Origin: CALGKJ01 sp049322695
Lineage (GTDB): Bacteria > Bacillota > Clostridia > Lutisporales > Lutisporaceae
Assembly (NCBI GenBank): GCA_049322695.1
Contig: JBMORW010000030.1
Span: 21,582-85,581 of the forward strand
DNA length: 64,000 nucleotides
Direction: 5' to 3'
Shown: positions 25,100 to 34,092 of the stretch, piece after piece
Position numbering within the stretch: the stretch's first letter is position 1
Layout of the letters: every line of letters begins with the position of its first letter
Program-made: the position numbers and the translations under genes
The notes under the pieces: generated by a model
The model's database searches: none
Told to the model about the DNA's origin: nothing
The model's input: only the letters and a program-made list of their open reading frames with translations

Positions 25100-26179
25100 T
25101 TAACCAATCAGCTGTTCCAAGCCTTTTCTAATCTTTTCACCTACAGGACCGGATCTTAGGTCGTTGAGCTGATTCATGCAGTCATCTCGTTGTTCTTCAA
25201 AATCAGGCAGTATATGTCCGAGTTTTCTTGCCGCACACAAGCCTGCTAGTCTGCCTTCAACCATAGCACTGCTGGCTTCTTCCACGCCGCCTACGTCTCC
25301 GGCAACAAATACGTTCTCAACGCTTGTCTCCAGATTTTCATTTCTCATAGGTACATGACCGCCAAGTTCCGGTACAAACTTCATCTTACAGCCGACCTGC
25401 CAAAGAAGCTCGGCCAGCGGAGACAGCCCTACTGAAATACACAACACGTCAGCTTCTATATCTATTTCACTTCCCGATACAGGCTGCCAATTCTCATCAA
25501 GCTTTACGATAGTCACCTTTTCAAGCTTATCCTTTCCGTGAGCATACTTCACAGTATAGCCTGTCATTATGGGCACGCCCATTCTTCTTATTTTTGATGC
25601 ATGCACCAGATAGCCGCCTATTTTGGGAGCTGCATCTATTATGGCTTTTACCTGTATGCCGGCTTGTATAAGCTGATAGCTCACAATAAGACCGATGTTT
25701 CCTGCGCCTACCATTACAATGCTTTTACCGGGAAGCACACCGTGTACATTGGCAAGTGTTTGTACCGCACCTGCGCCGTATATACCTGGCAGATCGTTGT
25801 TAGGGAATGCGAGAAACTTCTCCGAAGCCCCTGTGGCTACTATTACAGCCTGTGGTTTTATCTTAATGTATTTATCATTCTGTTCAATTGTAAGTATACC
25901 GTCTTCATACATACCTATTACTGTTGCATTCAGCATTATATTGACATTTTCCTTAAATTCTTCAAGCTGTCTTATCAGTATTCCGGCTATATCTATACCC
26001 CTTATTGAAGCATACTGCTTCTGTGAGCCGAAAAACATATGAGTCTGCTTTTCCAGCTGCCCGCCCAGGTTATCGTTTCTTTCTGCTATAGTGACCCTGG
26101 CACCGGATTGTGCCGCAGCTATCGCAGCGCAAAGACCTGCAGGACCGCCGCCTATGACCAATATCTCTGTGCTAATCAT
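25100..26179 (-). CDS. NAD(P)/FAD-dependent oxidoreductase subunit (HcnB-like)
   Basis: This protein of about 359 residues is a disulfide-reductase-fold flavoprotein. ILVIGGGPAGLCAAIAAAQS (about 6-25) is the FAD loop, VMVGAGNIGLIVSYQLIQ (about 150-167) is the second dinucleotide loop, and VFVAGDVGGVEEAS (about 288-301) is the GD motif. No CxxC redox pair is seen, so it is of the HcnB/proline-dehydrogenase alpha kind. It probably carries electrons between the DAO subunit, the iron-sulfur subunit and NAD or ferredoxin. The start is preceded by GGAGGTTT. Confidence 0.8.
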   Translation of the reverse strand: MISTEILVIGGGPAGLCAAIAAAQSGARVTIAERNDNLGGQLEKQTHMFFGSQKQYASIRGIDIAGILIRQLEEFKENVNIMLNATVIGMYEDGILTIEQNDKYIKIKPQAVIVATGASEKFLAFPNNDLPGIYGAGAVQTLANVHGVLPGKSIVMVGAGNIGLIVSYQLIQAGIQVKAIIDAAPKIGGYLVHASKIRRMGVPIMTGYTVKYAHGKDKLEKVTIVKLDENWQPVSGSEIDIEADVLCISVGLSPLAELLWQVGCKMKFVPELGGHVPMRNENLETSVENVFVAGDVGGVEEASSAMVEGRLAGLCAARKLGHILPDFEEQRDDCMNQLNDLRSGPVGEKIRKGLEQLIG

Positions 26180-26284
26180 ATAAACCTCCATTCAGCCGCT
26201 TTACCCAAGATTGTTGATATTCAAAGTAAACTTCCTTAAGCGGCTGGTTGGAAGTTTGCATACAAACGTGGTGAGTGAACTTAT

Positions 26285-26590
26285 TCACACTAGATCACCT
26301 TTCCCCTTTTGAGTTTCTACAACCATTCCGTCCCTTAGCTTTTCGATACACACTCTAACATTAGGCTTGCCATCCACTACCATGAGACAGGAAGAACAGT
26401 TGCCTATGGCACAGTAGAAACCTCTGGGTCTATCAAGATTGTGACTATGTCCCAGCACTTTTACTCCTGCTGCATGTAAAGCTGCCGCTATTGGCTCTCC
26501 TTCATATCCTTCAAAAAGCTGGCCGTCAAAAGTAAAACTTACTTTTTTGCCTTTTTTGAAGGACAATATGGGATGCTCTTCGATACGCAT
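26285..26590 (-). CDS. 2Fe-2S protein (HcnA-like subunit)
   Basis: This protein of about 101 residues has the plant-type [2Fe-2S] arrangement FYCAIGNCSSCLMVVDG with a later RVC (about residues 59-85). FEGYEGEPIAAALHAAGV before it is the usual lead-in strand and helix of HcnA and the N-terminal domain of sarcosine oxidase alpha. The start at 26590 has GGGGAGGG upstream. It is first in the four-gene dehydrogenase set. About 100 bases separate it from the next gene. Confidence 0.8.
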   Translation of the reverse strand: MRIEEHPILSFKKGKKVSFTFDGQLFEGYEGEPIAAALHAAGVKVLGHSHNLDRPRGFYCAIGNCSSCLMVVDGKPNVRVCIEKLRDGMVVETQKGKGDLV

Positions 26591-26829
26591 TGAATTCCCT
26601 CCCCAAACGCAAATCAATATAATATATAGCTATAAAATGCAAAGCATTCTTGCCCTAAGTATTTTGTATACAAATATTATCAAATAAAAAACAAAGATTT
26701 TTTTCCTTATTATAGCTTGCTATATAATATTCTAATAAAAAATAAAAATTCCTGCCTGCAAAACTACTGAAATACTAAACTTTTAGAGCAATTCGACAAA
26801 AATTAAAAAGTTGTAATATTTAAAATATA

Positions 26830-27160
26830 TTGACAAATATACATCTAATATCATATAATCGTTTTTAAATATATTTTCACAGCAATGAAGAGGAATAGTA
26901 AAAGAAAAAACAGCTTTATCAGAGAGGAAAATCCACCGGATGAAAGGTTTTCCATAGTATGTTTTCTTTGAACCCGCCCTTAGAGCCATGGATGATGAGT
27001 CCTATCGTATTCCTGCGTTAAAGGAGCCTAAAGTGTATTGTAAAGCTGCATGCTTTCTATTTGAAATACTATATACTCAGCTTTGCTATATAATCAGGGT
27101 GGTACCACGGAAATAACCTTCGTCCCTATGTGTGACGGGGGTTTTCATGTTTTTTGTGAA
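26830..27160 (+). promoter_or_regulatory. Promoter and proline-type T-box leader of NSS transporter
   Basis: A promoter TTGACA (26830) with 18-base spacing to TATAAT (26854) precedes a T-box leader. Stem I elements include GAAGAGGA and AGAGAGG. The specifier region reads AACCCGCC, with CCC (proline) at 26973-26975. The same AACCCGCC context occurs in the proS leader at 32080. The antiterminator T-box AGGGTGGTACCACGG is at 27096-27110 and the terminator hairpin follows (CGTCCC/GACGGG). The leader should allow transcription when uncharged tRNA-Pro accumulates. The specifier register is inferred by alignment, not by folding. Confidence 0.85.
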
Positions 27161-27199
27161 AATAGTAATACTAAATGAAAAGAAAGGGAGGTAATCAAA

Positions 27200-28699
27200 A
27201 TGGGAGAAAAAAAAGAACAATGGGGAAGTAGAGTCGGATTCATAATGGCTGCTATCGGTATGGCAATAGGTACCGGAAATATCTGGAGATTTCCTCGCGT
27301 GGCTGCAGCAAATGGGGGAGGTCCGTTTATCATTGCATGGACTATCGCGGCCTTTGTCTGGGCAATACCTCTCTTAATGGGAGAAATGGTAATGGGTAGA
27401 AAGACCGGCCTGGGTACTATAGGCGCTTTCAGAGATTTTGCTGGTAAGAAGTATACCTGGATGGGTACATGGATAGCAGCAGTGTGCTTGCTGATTATGT
27501 TCTACTACTCGGTAGTTATGGGCTGGTGTGTCAAGTACTTTACATTGGCAGTATCGGGAGCATTCCAGCCTGGTATGACAACAGACCAGACCAAGGTATT
27601 GTGGGATACCTTTACTACAACACCTTCGCAGACAATATTATTTCATCTTATATCAATGGCGGTAGCCGGTTTCATTATCTACAAGGGCGTAGCTTCGGGA
27701 ATAGAGAAGTCCTGTAAAATAATGATACCTGCGCTGTTTGTGCTGCTGGTTGCGGCGCTGATCAGGTCATTGACTCTGCCGGGAGCATTAAAGGGACTTG
27801 AATATCTTTTCGAACCAAAGCTTTATATGCTTAGCGACCCAACTATATGGCTTGAAGCCTTTACTCAGGTGGCATGGTCTACAGGAGCCGGCTGGGGCTT
27901 TATAATTACCTATGCCGTATACACCAAGAGCAAATCTGATATACCCGGCAACTGCACTATTACATCCTTTGGAGACAATATTGGAGCACTAATAGCAGGT
28001 ATGACTGTACTGCCTGCCATATATGCATTGTCTGCAAGCCAGGATCTTGCAGCAGAAGCGCTGGCTTCAGGAAATACAGGAATCACATTTATATACCTTG
28101 CTCAGTTGTTTACAAAAATGCCATTTGGCAATATATTGGCAGCTGTGTTCTTTCTGGCTATGTCCATAGCTGCGCTTTCATCTTTGCTTCCAATGATAGA
28201 GGTTGGAGTAAGAAATCTGATGGATATGGGAATGACAAGGAAGAAGGCTACTGTTTGGATATCAGCAGTTGGCTTTATTTTGGGTGTTCCTTCGGCATAC
28301 AGCTTAGATTTTCTTGACAATCAGGACTGGGTATGGGGTATAGGTCTTTTGGTCAGCGGTGTATTTGTAGCCTTTGCAATTACTAAATACGGCCTTGAAA
28401 AGATCAGGAACAACTATATCAATACTCAATGGGCAGACTACAAGGTGGGCAAATGGTGGAATATATTCATAAGGCTGTTCCCGCTAATGTTTGCTGCAAT
28501 CACACTTTTCTGGCTGAGGAAGGCTACTACCTGGTATCCTGACAGCTGGTGGAAGCCCTTTGAAACCTTCAGCGTAGGAACTATATTGCTGCAGTGGGTA
28601 ATTCTGCTTGTATTGGTGCTAGTCACCAATAACTGGATTGCAAACAAGATAGGTAAGGGTACTGACATCACAGCCATGGACATTGAGGAAACTGAATAG
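27200..28699 (+). CDS. NSS-family sodium:amino-acid symporter
   Basis: This 499-residue protein has the neurotransmitter:sodium symporter signature AIGMAIGTGNIWRFPRVAA (about residues 17-35), with the unwound TM1 region that binds sodium and substrate. Eleven or twelve hydrophobic segments follow. Bacterial members (LeuT, MhsT, MetP, TnaT) import amino acids with sodium. A proline T-box is in its leader and an HcnABC-like oxidase lies divergent, so proline or a related imino acid is the likely substrate. A short MetS-like subunit gene follows 18 bases downstream. Confidence 0.85.
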   Translation: MGEKKEQWGSRVGFIMAAIGMAIGTGNIWRFPRVAAANGGGPFIIAWTIAAFVWAIPLLMGEMVMGRKTGLGTIGAFRDFAGKKYTWMGTWIAAVCLLIMFYYSVVMGWCVKYFTLAVSGAFQPGMTTDQTKVLWDTFTTTPSQTILFHLISMAVAGFIIYKGVASGIEKSCKIMIPALFVLLVAALIRSLTLPGALKGLEYLFEPKLYMLSDPTIWLEAFTQVAWSTGAGWGFIITYAVYTKSKSDIPGNCTITSFGDNIGALIAGMTVLPAIYALSASQDLAAEALASGNTGITFIYLAQLFTKMPFGNILAAVFFLAMSIAALSSLLPMIEVGVRNLMDMGMTRKKATVWISAVGFILGVPSAYSLDFLDNQDWVWGIGLLVSGVFVAFAITKYGLEKIRNNYINTQWADYKVGKWWNIFIRLFPLMFAAITLFWLRKATTWYPDSWWKPFETFSVGTILLQWVILLVLVLVTNNWIANKIGKGTDITAMDIEETE

Positions 28700-28717
28700 T
28701 GATAAGGAGGTAGTGAT

Positions 28718-28822
28718 ATGTCAACAACTTCATTGGTAATGATGATTATTGTATTGTGTTATTATTCCATAGGTGCAGGCTTCTTTATAAGAAAGGCTAT
28801 AATGAATAATAGGGCAAAGTAA
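28718..28822 (+). CDS. NSS transporter small subunit (MetS/MaaS-like)
   Basis: A 34-residue protein starts at ATG 28718, with AAGGAGG 7 bases before it. It has one membrane helix (LVMMIIVLCYYSIGAGFFIR) and a short basic tail (KAIMNNRAK). Small single-helix subunits after an NSS gene are known from MetPS of Corynebacterium, where MetS is needed for transport. The 18-base distance to the symporter supports a heteromeric transporter. It is below the size normally annotated. Confidence 0.75.
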   Translation: MSTTSLVMMIIVLCYYSIGAGFFIRKAIMNNRAK

Positions 28823-28843
28823 AAGTAGAACTCAATGACAGGT

Positions 28844-29052
28844 TTGACACAATATATTGTACGTGATAATATAAAATCAACTAAATATTGTAGTATTAAG
28901 GTGCTGTATTATAGGTACAGTTAAAAGGGAAACAGGTGCAAATCCTGTACGGTCCCGCCGCTGTGTTGGGGAGATGCTTTATTTGATGCCACTGGATGTT
29001 CCGGGAAGGTATAAAGCATTTATGAACCAGAGTCAGAAGACCTGCCTTAATT
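28844..29052 (+). promoter_or_regulatory. Promoter and cobalamin riboswitch of nrdDG
   Basis: A promoter TTGACA (28844) with 17-base spacing to TAATAT (28867) precedes the riboswitch. The riboswitch has GGTGCTGTATT, GGGAAACAGGTGCAAATCCTG, the CGGTCCCGCCGCTGT box, GATGCCACTG, GGGAAGGT and CAGAAGACCTGCC. These are the conserved B12-box elements. A hairpin (GCCTCTTGA/TCAAGAGGC, 29114-29143) and a GGGGAGG ribosome site lie between it and nrdD, so control may be at translation or at a weak terminator. Adenosylcobalamin should repress the downstream genes. Confidence 0.9.
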
Positions 29053-29163
29053 GTGTATCATTTACTCTACGAGTGATAGGGAGGTGCTTTTTTAAAAACT
29101 ATATAGTTTTACAACAGCCTCTTGATGCTTTAGTCAAGAGGCTTCATTTATGGGGAGGAAATC

Positions 29164-31251
29164 ATGGTAAGAGAGATTATAAAAAGGGATGGCAGACGTG
29201 AGGTCTTTAATACCGATAAGATTGCTCATGCAATATTTAAGGCTGCTGCAGCATGCGGAGGTAAAGACTATCAGCTGGCAGAAGAGCTGGGAAGCGAGGT
29301 AGTAAGGCAAGTTGAAGCCAGATTTGCCGATACAGTTCCTGACATTGAACAAATACAGGACATAGTTGAAAAGGTTTTGATTGAAAGCGGACATGCGCGT
29401 ACCGCAAAGGCATTCATACTATACAGGCAAAAAAGAAAGAGTGCACGTGAAATGGATGCACTGATAGGTGCCACTATAGAAATGTTTTCCGGTTACCTGG
29501 GAGATAGAGACTGGCAGATAAATGAAAATGCAAATACACAAAAAAGTGTTAACGGGCTTAATAATTATGTTCGAGAGGTATTTACAAAAAAATATTGGTT
29601 GTATGAGGTATATCCTGAAGAGGTCAGAAATGCACATGAAAATGGGGAATGTCACATACATGACCTTGGATTTTTTGGTCCATACTGCGCAGGGTGGGAT
29701 CTACGTCAGCTTCTGATAGACGGCTTCGGTGGAGTAACGGGTAAAGTAGAGAGCGGTCCTGCAAAGCATCTGCGTTCTTTTCTCGGACAGATTGTAAACT
29801 CAACCTTTACAACCCAGGGTGAAACAGCTGGAGCACAGGCATGGTCCAGCTTCGATACGTATTGTGCACCCTTTATCAGATATGATAGCTTGAGCTTCAA
29901 TCAGGTAAAGCAATGTCTTCAGGAATTCATATTCAATATCAATGTTCCTACAAGAGTAGGTTTTCAATGTCCCTTCTCCAACCTGACTTTTGATATAAAG
30001 GTTCCTTCTACACTGAGTGAGGAGCCTGTAATTCTGGGAGGGCAATATACTGATGACAAATATGGTGATTTTCAAAAGGAAATGGATATATTCAACCTTG
30101 CCTTCTGCCAGGTTATGCTTGAGGGAGATGCAAAGGGACGTGTATTTACCTTTCCTATACCTACATTGAATATTACAAAGGATTTTGAATGGGATAGTCC
30201 TGTAGTGGATGCTTTTATGAAAATAACCTGCAAATATGGTATACCGTATTTTGCCAATTACATAAACTCTGATCTTTCTCCTGAAGATGCAGTTTCAATG
30301 TGCTGCCGTCTTAGGCTCGATACCAGTGAGCTGAAGAAGAGAGGAGGAGGCTTGTTCGGAAGCAATCCATTAACCGGCTCCATAGGTGTTTTCACCATTA
30401 ATCTACCACGTATCGGGTATATATCAGATACAAAGGAGATATTTCTCAACAATATAAAAAGAATTGCAGAAATAGGACGTACCTCTCTGGAGATAAAAAG
30501 AAAAGTAATTGAGCAACAGACTGATAAAGGGCTATATCCCTATTCCTCTTACTATCTGAGAAATGTGAAGCAGCGCTTTGGCAGTTACTGGCATAATCAC
30601 TTCAGTACTATAGGAATAGTGGGAATGAATGAAGCGCTGCTCAATTTCATGGGTAAAGGAATAAACACAGATGAGGGCAAGGAGTTTGCCCTGGAGATCA
30701 TGAATTATTTAAGAACACTTTTGCAGAAATTTCAAAAGGAAACAGGCAATGTTTACAATCTTGAAGCCACTCCTGCTGAAGGCACTTCCTACAGATTAGC
30801 AATGCTGGATAGGGAAAAATACAAGGACATAATATCGGCAGGAACTGGTATACCGTATTACACCAATTCGACACAACTGCCTGTAGGTCATAGTGAGGAC
30901 ATGTTTGAGGTTCTTGAACACCAGGATGCATTACAGACTCTGTATACCGGGGGTACTGTACAACACCTGTACCTCGGAGAAGCCATTGAAGATATTGAGA
31001 TATGCAAGAAGCTTATCAAAAAAGTATTTGAGAATTTCAGCATGCCATATGTTTCTATTACACCGACCTTCAGCGTTTGCAGCACTCATGGATATATAGG
31101 GGGAGAGCATCCTTTTTGCCCTGAATGTGGAGAGGCGGCAGAGGTTTGGTCAAGAGTTACAGGTTATTTAAGACCTGTTCAGAACTATAATCTTGGTAAA
31201 AAGGAAGAATACAAACAGCGGAAGAAGTTCAATATAGGGGTGGTTGTGTGA
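29164..31251 (+). CDS. nrdD: Anaerobic ribonucleoside-triphosphate reductase (class III)
   Basis: NrdD reduces ribonucleotides to deoxyribonucleotides with a glycyl radical, in anaerobes. The 695-residue protein starts with an ATP-cone (VREIIKRDGRREVFNTDKIA, about 2-21) and ends with the glycyl-radical loop SRVTGYLRPVQN (about 667-678). The zinc site CSTHGYIGG...CPECG (about 638-656) lies just before it. All family landmarks are present. It is coupled to nrdG by a 4-base overlap. Control by cobalamin suggests that a B12-dependent class II enzyme also exists in the cell, which would make NrdD dispensable when B12 is present; this is inference. Confidence 0.95.
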   Translation: MVREIIKRDGRREVFNTDKIAHAIFKAAAACGGKDYQLAEELGSEVVRQVEARFADTVPDIEQIQDIVEKVLIESGHARTAKAFILYRQKRKSAREMDALIGATIEMFSGYLGDRDWQINENANTQKSVNGLNNYVREVFTKKYWLYEVYPEEVRNAHENGECHIHDLGFFGPYCAGWDLRQLLIDGFGGVTGKVESGPAKHLRSFLGQIVNSTFTTQGETAGAQAWSSFDTYCAPFIRYDSLSFNQVKQCLQEFIFNINVPTRVGFQCPFSNLTFDIKVPSTLSEEPVILGGQYTDDKYGDFQKEMDIFNLAFCQVMLEGDAKGRVFTFPIPTLNITKDFEWDSPVVDAFMKITCKYGIPYFANYINSDLSPEDAVSMCCRLRLDTSELKKRGGGLFGSNPLTGSIGVFTINLPRIGYISDTKEIFLNNIKRIAEIGRTSLEIKRKVIEQQTDKGLYPYSSYYLRNVKQRFGSYWHNHFSTIGIVGMNEALLNFMGKGINTDEGKEFALEIMNYLRTLLQKFQKETGNVYNLEATPAEGTSYRLAMLDREKYKDIISAGTGIPYYTNSTQLPVGHSEDMFEVLEHQDALQTLYTGGTVQHLYLGEAIEDIEICKKLIKKVFENFSMPYVSITPTFSVCSTHGYIGGEHPFCPECGEAAEVWSRVTGYLRPVQNYNLGKKEEYKQRKKFNIGVVV

Positions 31252-31925
31252 ATATTGGGGGCTTTGTAAAGACGTCCTTTGTGGATTATCCCGGTGAAAT
31301 CTCCTCGGTAATATTCACAAGGGGCTGCAACATGAACTGCTACTACTGTCATAACAGAAGTCTCATTAATACTAACAACAATATGAAAGATATTGCAGTA
31401 CGGGAAGTGTTTCACTGGTTAAAAAAAAGAAAGGGAATTGTTAATGCTGCAGTTGTAAGCGGAGGAGAGCCGACACTGCAAAGATACCTCTATGATTTCA
31501 TTAAGCAGCTAAGAGCTATGGGGTTGCGTATTAAGCTGGATACCAACGGAACCAATCCTAAGGTTTTAAAGGAGTTAATCCAAAACAGACTTTTGGATTT
31601 TATAGCTATGGACTTAAAAGCCCCTTTAGTAAAATACCGCAATATCTGCGGTGTTGATGATTTGAATCTGGATGTGATAAAAGAGAGTGTGGAAATAATC
31701 AAGAACAGCGGGATCACTTATGAATTTAGAACTACAATGTGCAGACAGCTTGAGGTTGAAGATCTAAAGAGTATTGTTTCAGACTTCCAGATTCAAGCTT
31801 CTTACGTATTACAAAAATGCAGAAGCATAGAGAACGATTATTCAGATAAAGGCAGTAAAAAACCTGATATATTTATACAAGGATTACAAACTGGTTTGAG
31901 CATCAGTTATAGAGGATATCAGTAA
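31248..31925 (+). CDS. nrdG: Anaerobic ribonucleotide reductase activating protein
   Basis: NrdG is the radical-SAM activase that makes the glycyl radical of NrdD. The cluster motif is TRGCNMNCYYCHNRSLI (about residues 23-39), i.e. CxxxCxxC, and GGEPTLQ near 79-85 is the SAM-binding GGE motif. The 225-residue length fits the longer clostridial type. The start is a GTG that overlaps the nrdD stop (GTGA). It shares the cobalamin-controlled transcript. Confidence 0.9.
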   Translation: MNIGGFVKTSFVDYPGEISSVIFTRGCNMNCYYCHNRSLINTNNNMKDIAVREVFHWLKKRKGIVNAAVVSGGEPTLQRYLYDFIKQLRAMGLRIKLDTNGTNPKVLKELIQNRLLDFIAMDLKAPLVKYRNICGVDDLNLDVIKESVEIIKNSGITYEFRTTMCRQLEVEDLKSIVSDFQIQASYVLQKCRSIENDYSDKGSKKPDIFIQGLQTGLSISYRGYQ

Positions 31926-31940
31926 AATTGTCGTAGTATA

Positions 31941-32210
31941 TTGAATTTTGCAAATCTGTGGGATATAATATAAATTAACTTATAAATGCATAAGATGCTG
32001 AGACGAGGGAATAGTAGCTGAAAGATGCTGAAAGAGAGAAAAACTCCAGGCTGAAAGGTTTTTCCGGCTTATTTCTGCAAACCCGCCTTCTGAGCTGATA
32101 CGTAAGCCTGCGTTAAAGGTACTTAAGAGGATCAGATCAGCCTGATCAACTAGGGTGGTACCGCGGAACATACCTTCGCCCCTTTCGGGACGGAGGTTTA
32201 TTTTTTTGTA
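31941..32210 (+). promoter_or_regulatory. Promoter and proline T-box leader of proS
   Basis: A promoter TTGAAT (31941) with 17-base spacing to TATAAT (31964) precedes a T-box. The specifier region AACCCGCC has CCC at 32082-32084. The T-box AGGGTGGTACCGCGG is at 32152-32166, and a terminator hairpin (CCTTCGCCCC/GGGACGGAGG) with a T-run ends near 32208. Uncharged tRNA-Pro should promote readthrough into proS. Confidence 0.9.
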
Positions 32211-32232
32211 TAATCTAAAAGGAGTGAATTCT

Positions 32233-33675
32233 ATGAGTAAGAAACAGCAAGAATTTGTAAAAGAAATAACACCTATGGAGGAAGATTTTTCCCAATGGTA
32301 TACGGATGTTATACTTAAAACTGATTTGGTTGATTATGCGCCGGTAAAGGGGTGTATGGTAATAAAGCCATACGGTTATGGTATATGGGAAGGAATACAA
32401 AGAGTAACTGATAAGAGATTTAAAGCAACAGGACACAAGAATGCATACTTTCCATTATTGATACCCGAAAGCTATCTCAAGAAAGAGGCAGACCACTTTG
32501 AAGGCTTTGCTCCTGAGGTATTGTGGGTTACACACGGAGGTAATGAGAAGCTTGCTGAAAGATTGTTTATAAGACCTACTTCGGAGACTATTATCTGCAG
32601 TATGTATTCCAAATGGGTGAAGTCCTACAGGGATCTTCCTCTGCTTATCAATCAATGGTGCAACGTAATACGCTGGGAGAAGACAACAAGACCATTTTTA
32701 AGAACAGCTGAGTTTTTATGGCAGGAAGGCCATACAGTACATGCTGATGCCGAGGAAGCCCAGAAGGAAACCATGCAGATGCTGGAAATATACAGACAGG
32801 TTGCAGAGGATGAGTTGGCTATGCCGGTATTGCTGGGCCAAAAGACGGAGAAGGAGAAGTTTGCGGGTGCGGATATGACCTTTACCATGGAGGCAATGAT
32901 GCATGACGGTAAGGCACTGCAAGCGGGTACATCACACAACCTGGGACAGCATTTCTCAAAAATGTTTGACATACAGTTCCTTGACAAGGACGGAACTCAT
33001 AAACATGCATGGTCAACCTCCTGGGGTATATCCACCAGACTAATCGGCGGTATAATCATGACACACGGAGATAACAGGGGTTTGATGCTTCCTCCGAGAA
33101 TAGCGCCAACACAAATAGTGATAGTGCCGATAGCCTTCCATAAAGAGGGTGTTCTTGAGAAAACTAAAGAGATAAAGTCACAGCTGGATGATGTATTCAG
33201 AATTGAGCTGGATGACAGAGATACCTACAGCCCGGGCTGGAAATTCAACGAATGGGAAATGAAGGGTGTACCCGTAAGAATGGAAATAGGTCCCAAGGAC
33301 ATAGAAAACAATCAGGTGACTATAGCTAGAAGAGATACACTGGAGAAGTTCACTGTTTCAATGGATAATTTACAGGAAACACTTAAAAAACTGCTTGATG
33401 AAATACAGTCAAGCATGTTCCAAAAGGCTCTAAAAAATAGGGAAGAGAAAACATATACTACTACAGATTATGAAGAGTTCAAGAGAATCATGCAGGAAAC
33501 TCCTGGCTTTGTCAAGACAATGTGGTGCGGCAGCAGAGCGTGCGAGGATAAGGTTAAAGAAGAAACCAATGCAACCATCAGATGTATACCTTTCCATCAG
33601 GAGCATGTGGGAGATAAATGTATGATTTGCGGCGGCAAGGCAGAAAAAATGGTATATATGGCTAAAGCGTACTAA
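32233..33675 (+). CDS. proS: Prolyl-tRNA synthetase, archaeal/eukaryotic-type
   Basis: ProS charges tRNA-Pro with proline. The 480-residue protein is a class II synthetase. RPTSETIICSMYSKWVKSY (about 116-134) and RPFLRTAEFLWQEGHT (about 155-170) hold motif 2-type residues. The C-terminus carries a zinc-like pattern (CGSRACEDK, CMICGG) and ends in AKAY, typical of the shorter type-3 enzymes without the bacterial insertion domain. The start at 32233 has AAGGAG upstream; an extended frame at 32155 lies within the T-box. A terminator follows at 33674. Confidence 0.95.
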   Translation: MSKKQQEFVKEITPMEEDFSQWYTDVILKTDLVDYAPVKGCMVIKPYGYGIWEGIQRVTDKRFKATGHKNAYFPLLIPESYLKKEADHFEGFAPEVLWVTHGGNEKLAERLFIRPTSETIICSMYSKWVKSYRDLPLLINQWCNVIRWEKTTRPFLRTAEFLWQEGHTVHADAEEAQKETMQMLEIYRQVAEDELAMPVLLGQKTEKEKFAGADMTFTMEAMMHDGKALQAGTSHNLGQHFSKMFDIQFLDKDGTHKHAWSTSWGISTRLIGGIIMTHGDNRGLMLPPRIAPTQIVIVPIAFHKEGVLEKTKEIKSQLDDVFRIELDDRDTYSPGWKFNEWEMKGVPVRMEIGPKDIENNQVTIARRDTLEKFTVSMDNLQETLKKLLDEIQSSMFQKALKNREEKTYTTTDYEEFKRIMQETPGFVKTMWCGSRACEDKVKEETNATIRCIPFHQEHVGDKCMICGGKAEKMVYMAKAY

Positions 33676-33706
33676 AGCAGGGATTACCCCTGCTTTATTC
33701 TTTTTA
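33674..33706 (+). terminator. Rho-independent terminator after proS
   Basis: The hairpin AAAGCAGGG...CCCTGCTTT with a short loop is followed by ATTCTTTTT. It begins at the proS stop codon and also faces the minus-strand small gene. Confidence 0.85.
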
Positions 33707-33928
33707 CTGAGTCAGATTAATACGGCTGCTCTTATTTTTATCAGCATGTCGTTGGTTTATTTCATCAAGAGTGGCATTTTCCAGCTCATATGCTTTACTG
33801 GCTATATCACTTCTGTTTATTATTCCCTTATCTATAAGCAGCTCGATAATGCTTGCTATAGCAAGTGTGTTTCTATAGTCTAATTCCTTCAAATCAGCTA
33901 TTTGTCCAATCAAGTCAAGCTTATTCAT
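33704..33928 (-). CDS. Small hypothetical protein
   Basis: This 74-residue protein has a mixed helical pattern without membrane segments: LIGQIADLKELDYRNTLAI, IIELLIDKGIINRSDIAS, then a polar basic tail. GGGAGG lies 9 bases before the ATG. The INRSDIASKAYELE part resembles a short helix-turn-helix or wing, but I do not recognise a family. It faces proS on the opposite strand and may end at the shared terminator. Confidence 0.55.
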   Translation of the reverse strand: MNKLDLIGQIADLKELDYRNTLAIASIIELLIDKGIINRSDIASKAYELENATLDEINQRHADKNKSSRINLTQ

Positions 33929-34092
33929 ATTGTCGACCTCCCAAATAATATTACTATAATTCTTACCAGTTTTAGAATAAGTATGCAGTTAATGAAAAAG
34001 TATATATTTTTGAGAAAATTAAGATAAATGAGAAAAACGGAAAATACGTGAAACCTTAACAAATAATTAACATAATTACGCATATTTTGAAT

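Noticed and set aside
26783..26989. Minus-strand frame across the proline T-box leader
   Set aside because: It is the complement of the structured leader and has no ribosome site.
27200..28822. Assigning the NSS transporter as methionine transporter MetP because of the MetS-like subunit
   Set aside because: The leader specifier reads CCC (Pro), and the ATG specifier is found only in the metG leader.
32155..32232. Extended start of proS
   Set aside because: The extra 26 codons would lie in the T-box and terminator; the ATG at 32233 has an AAGGAG site.
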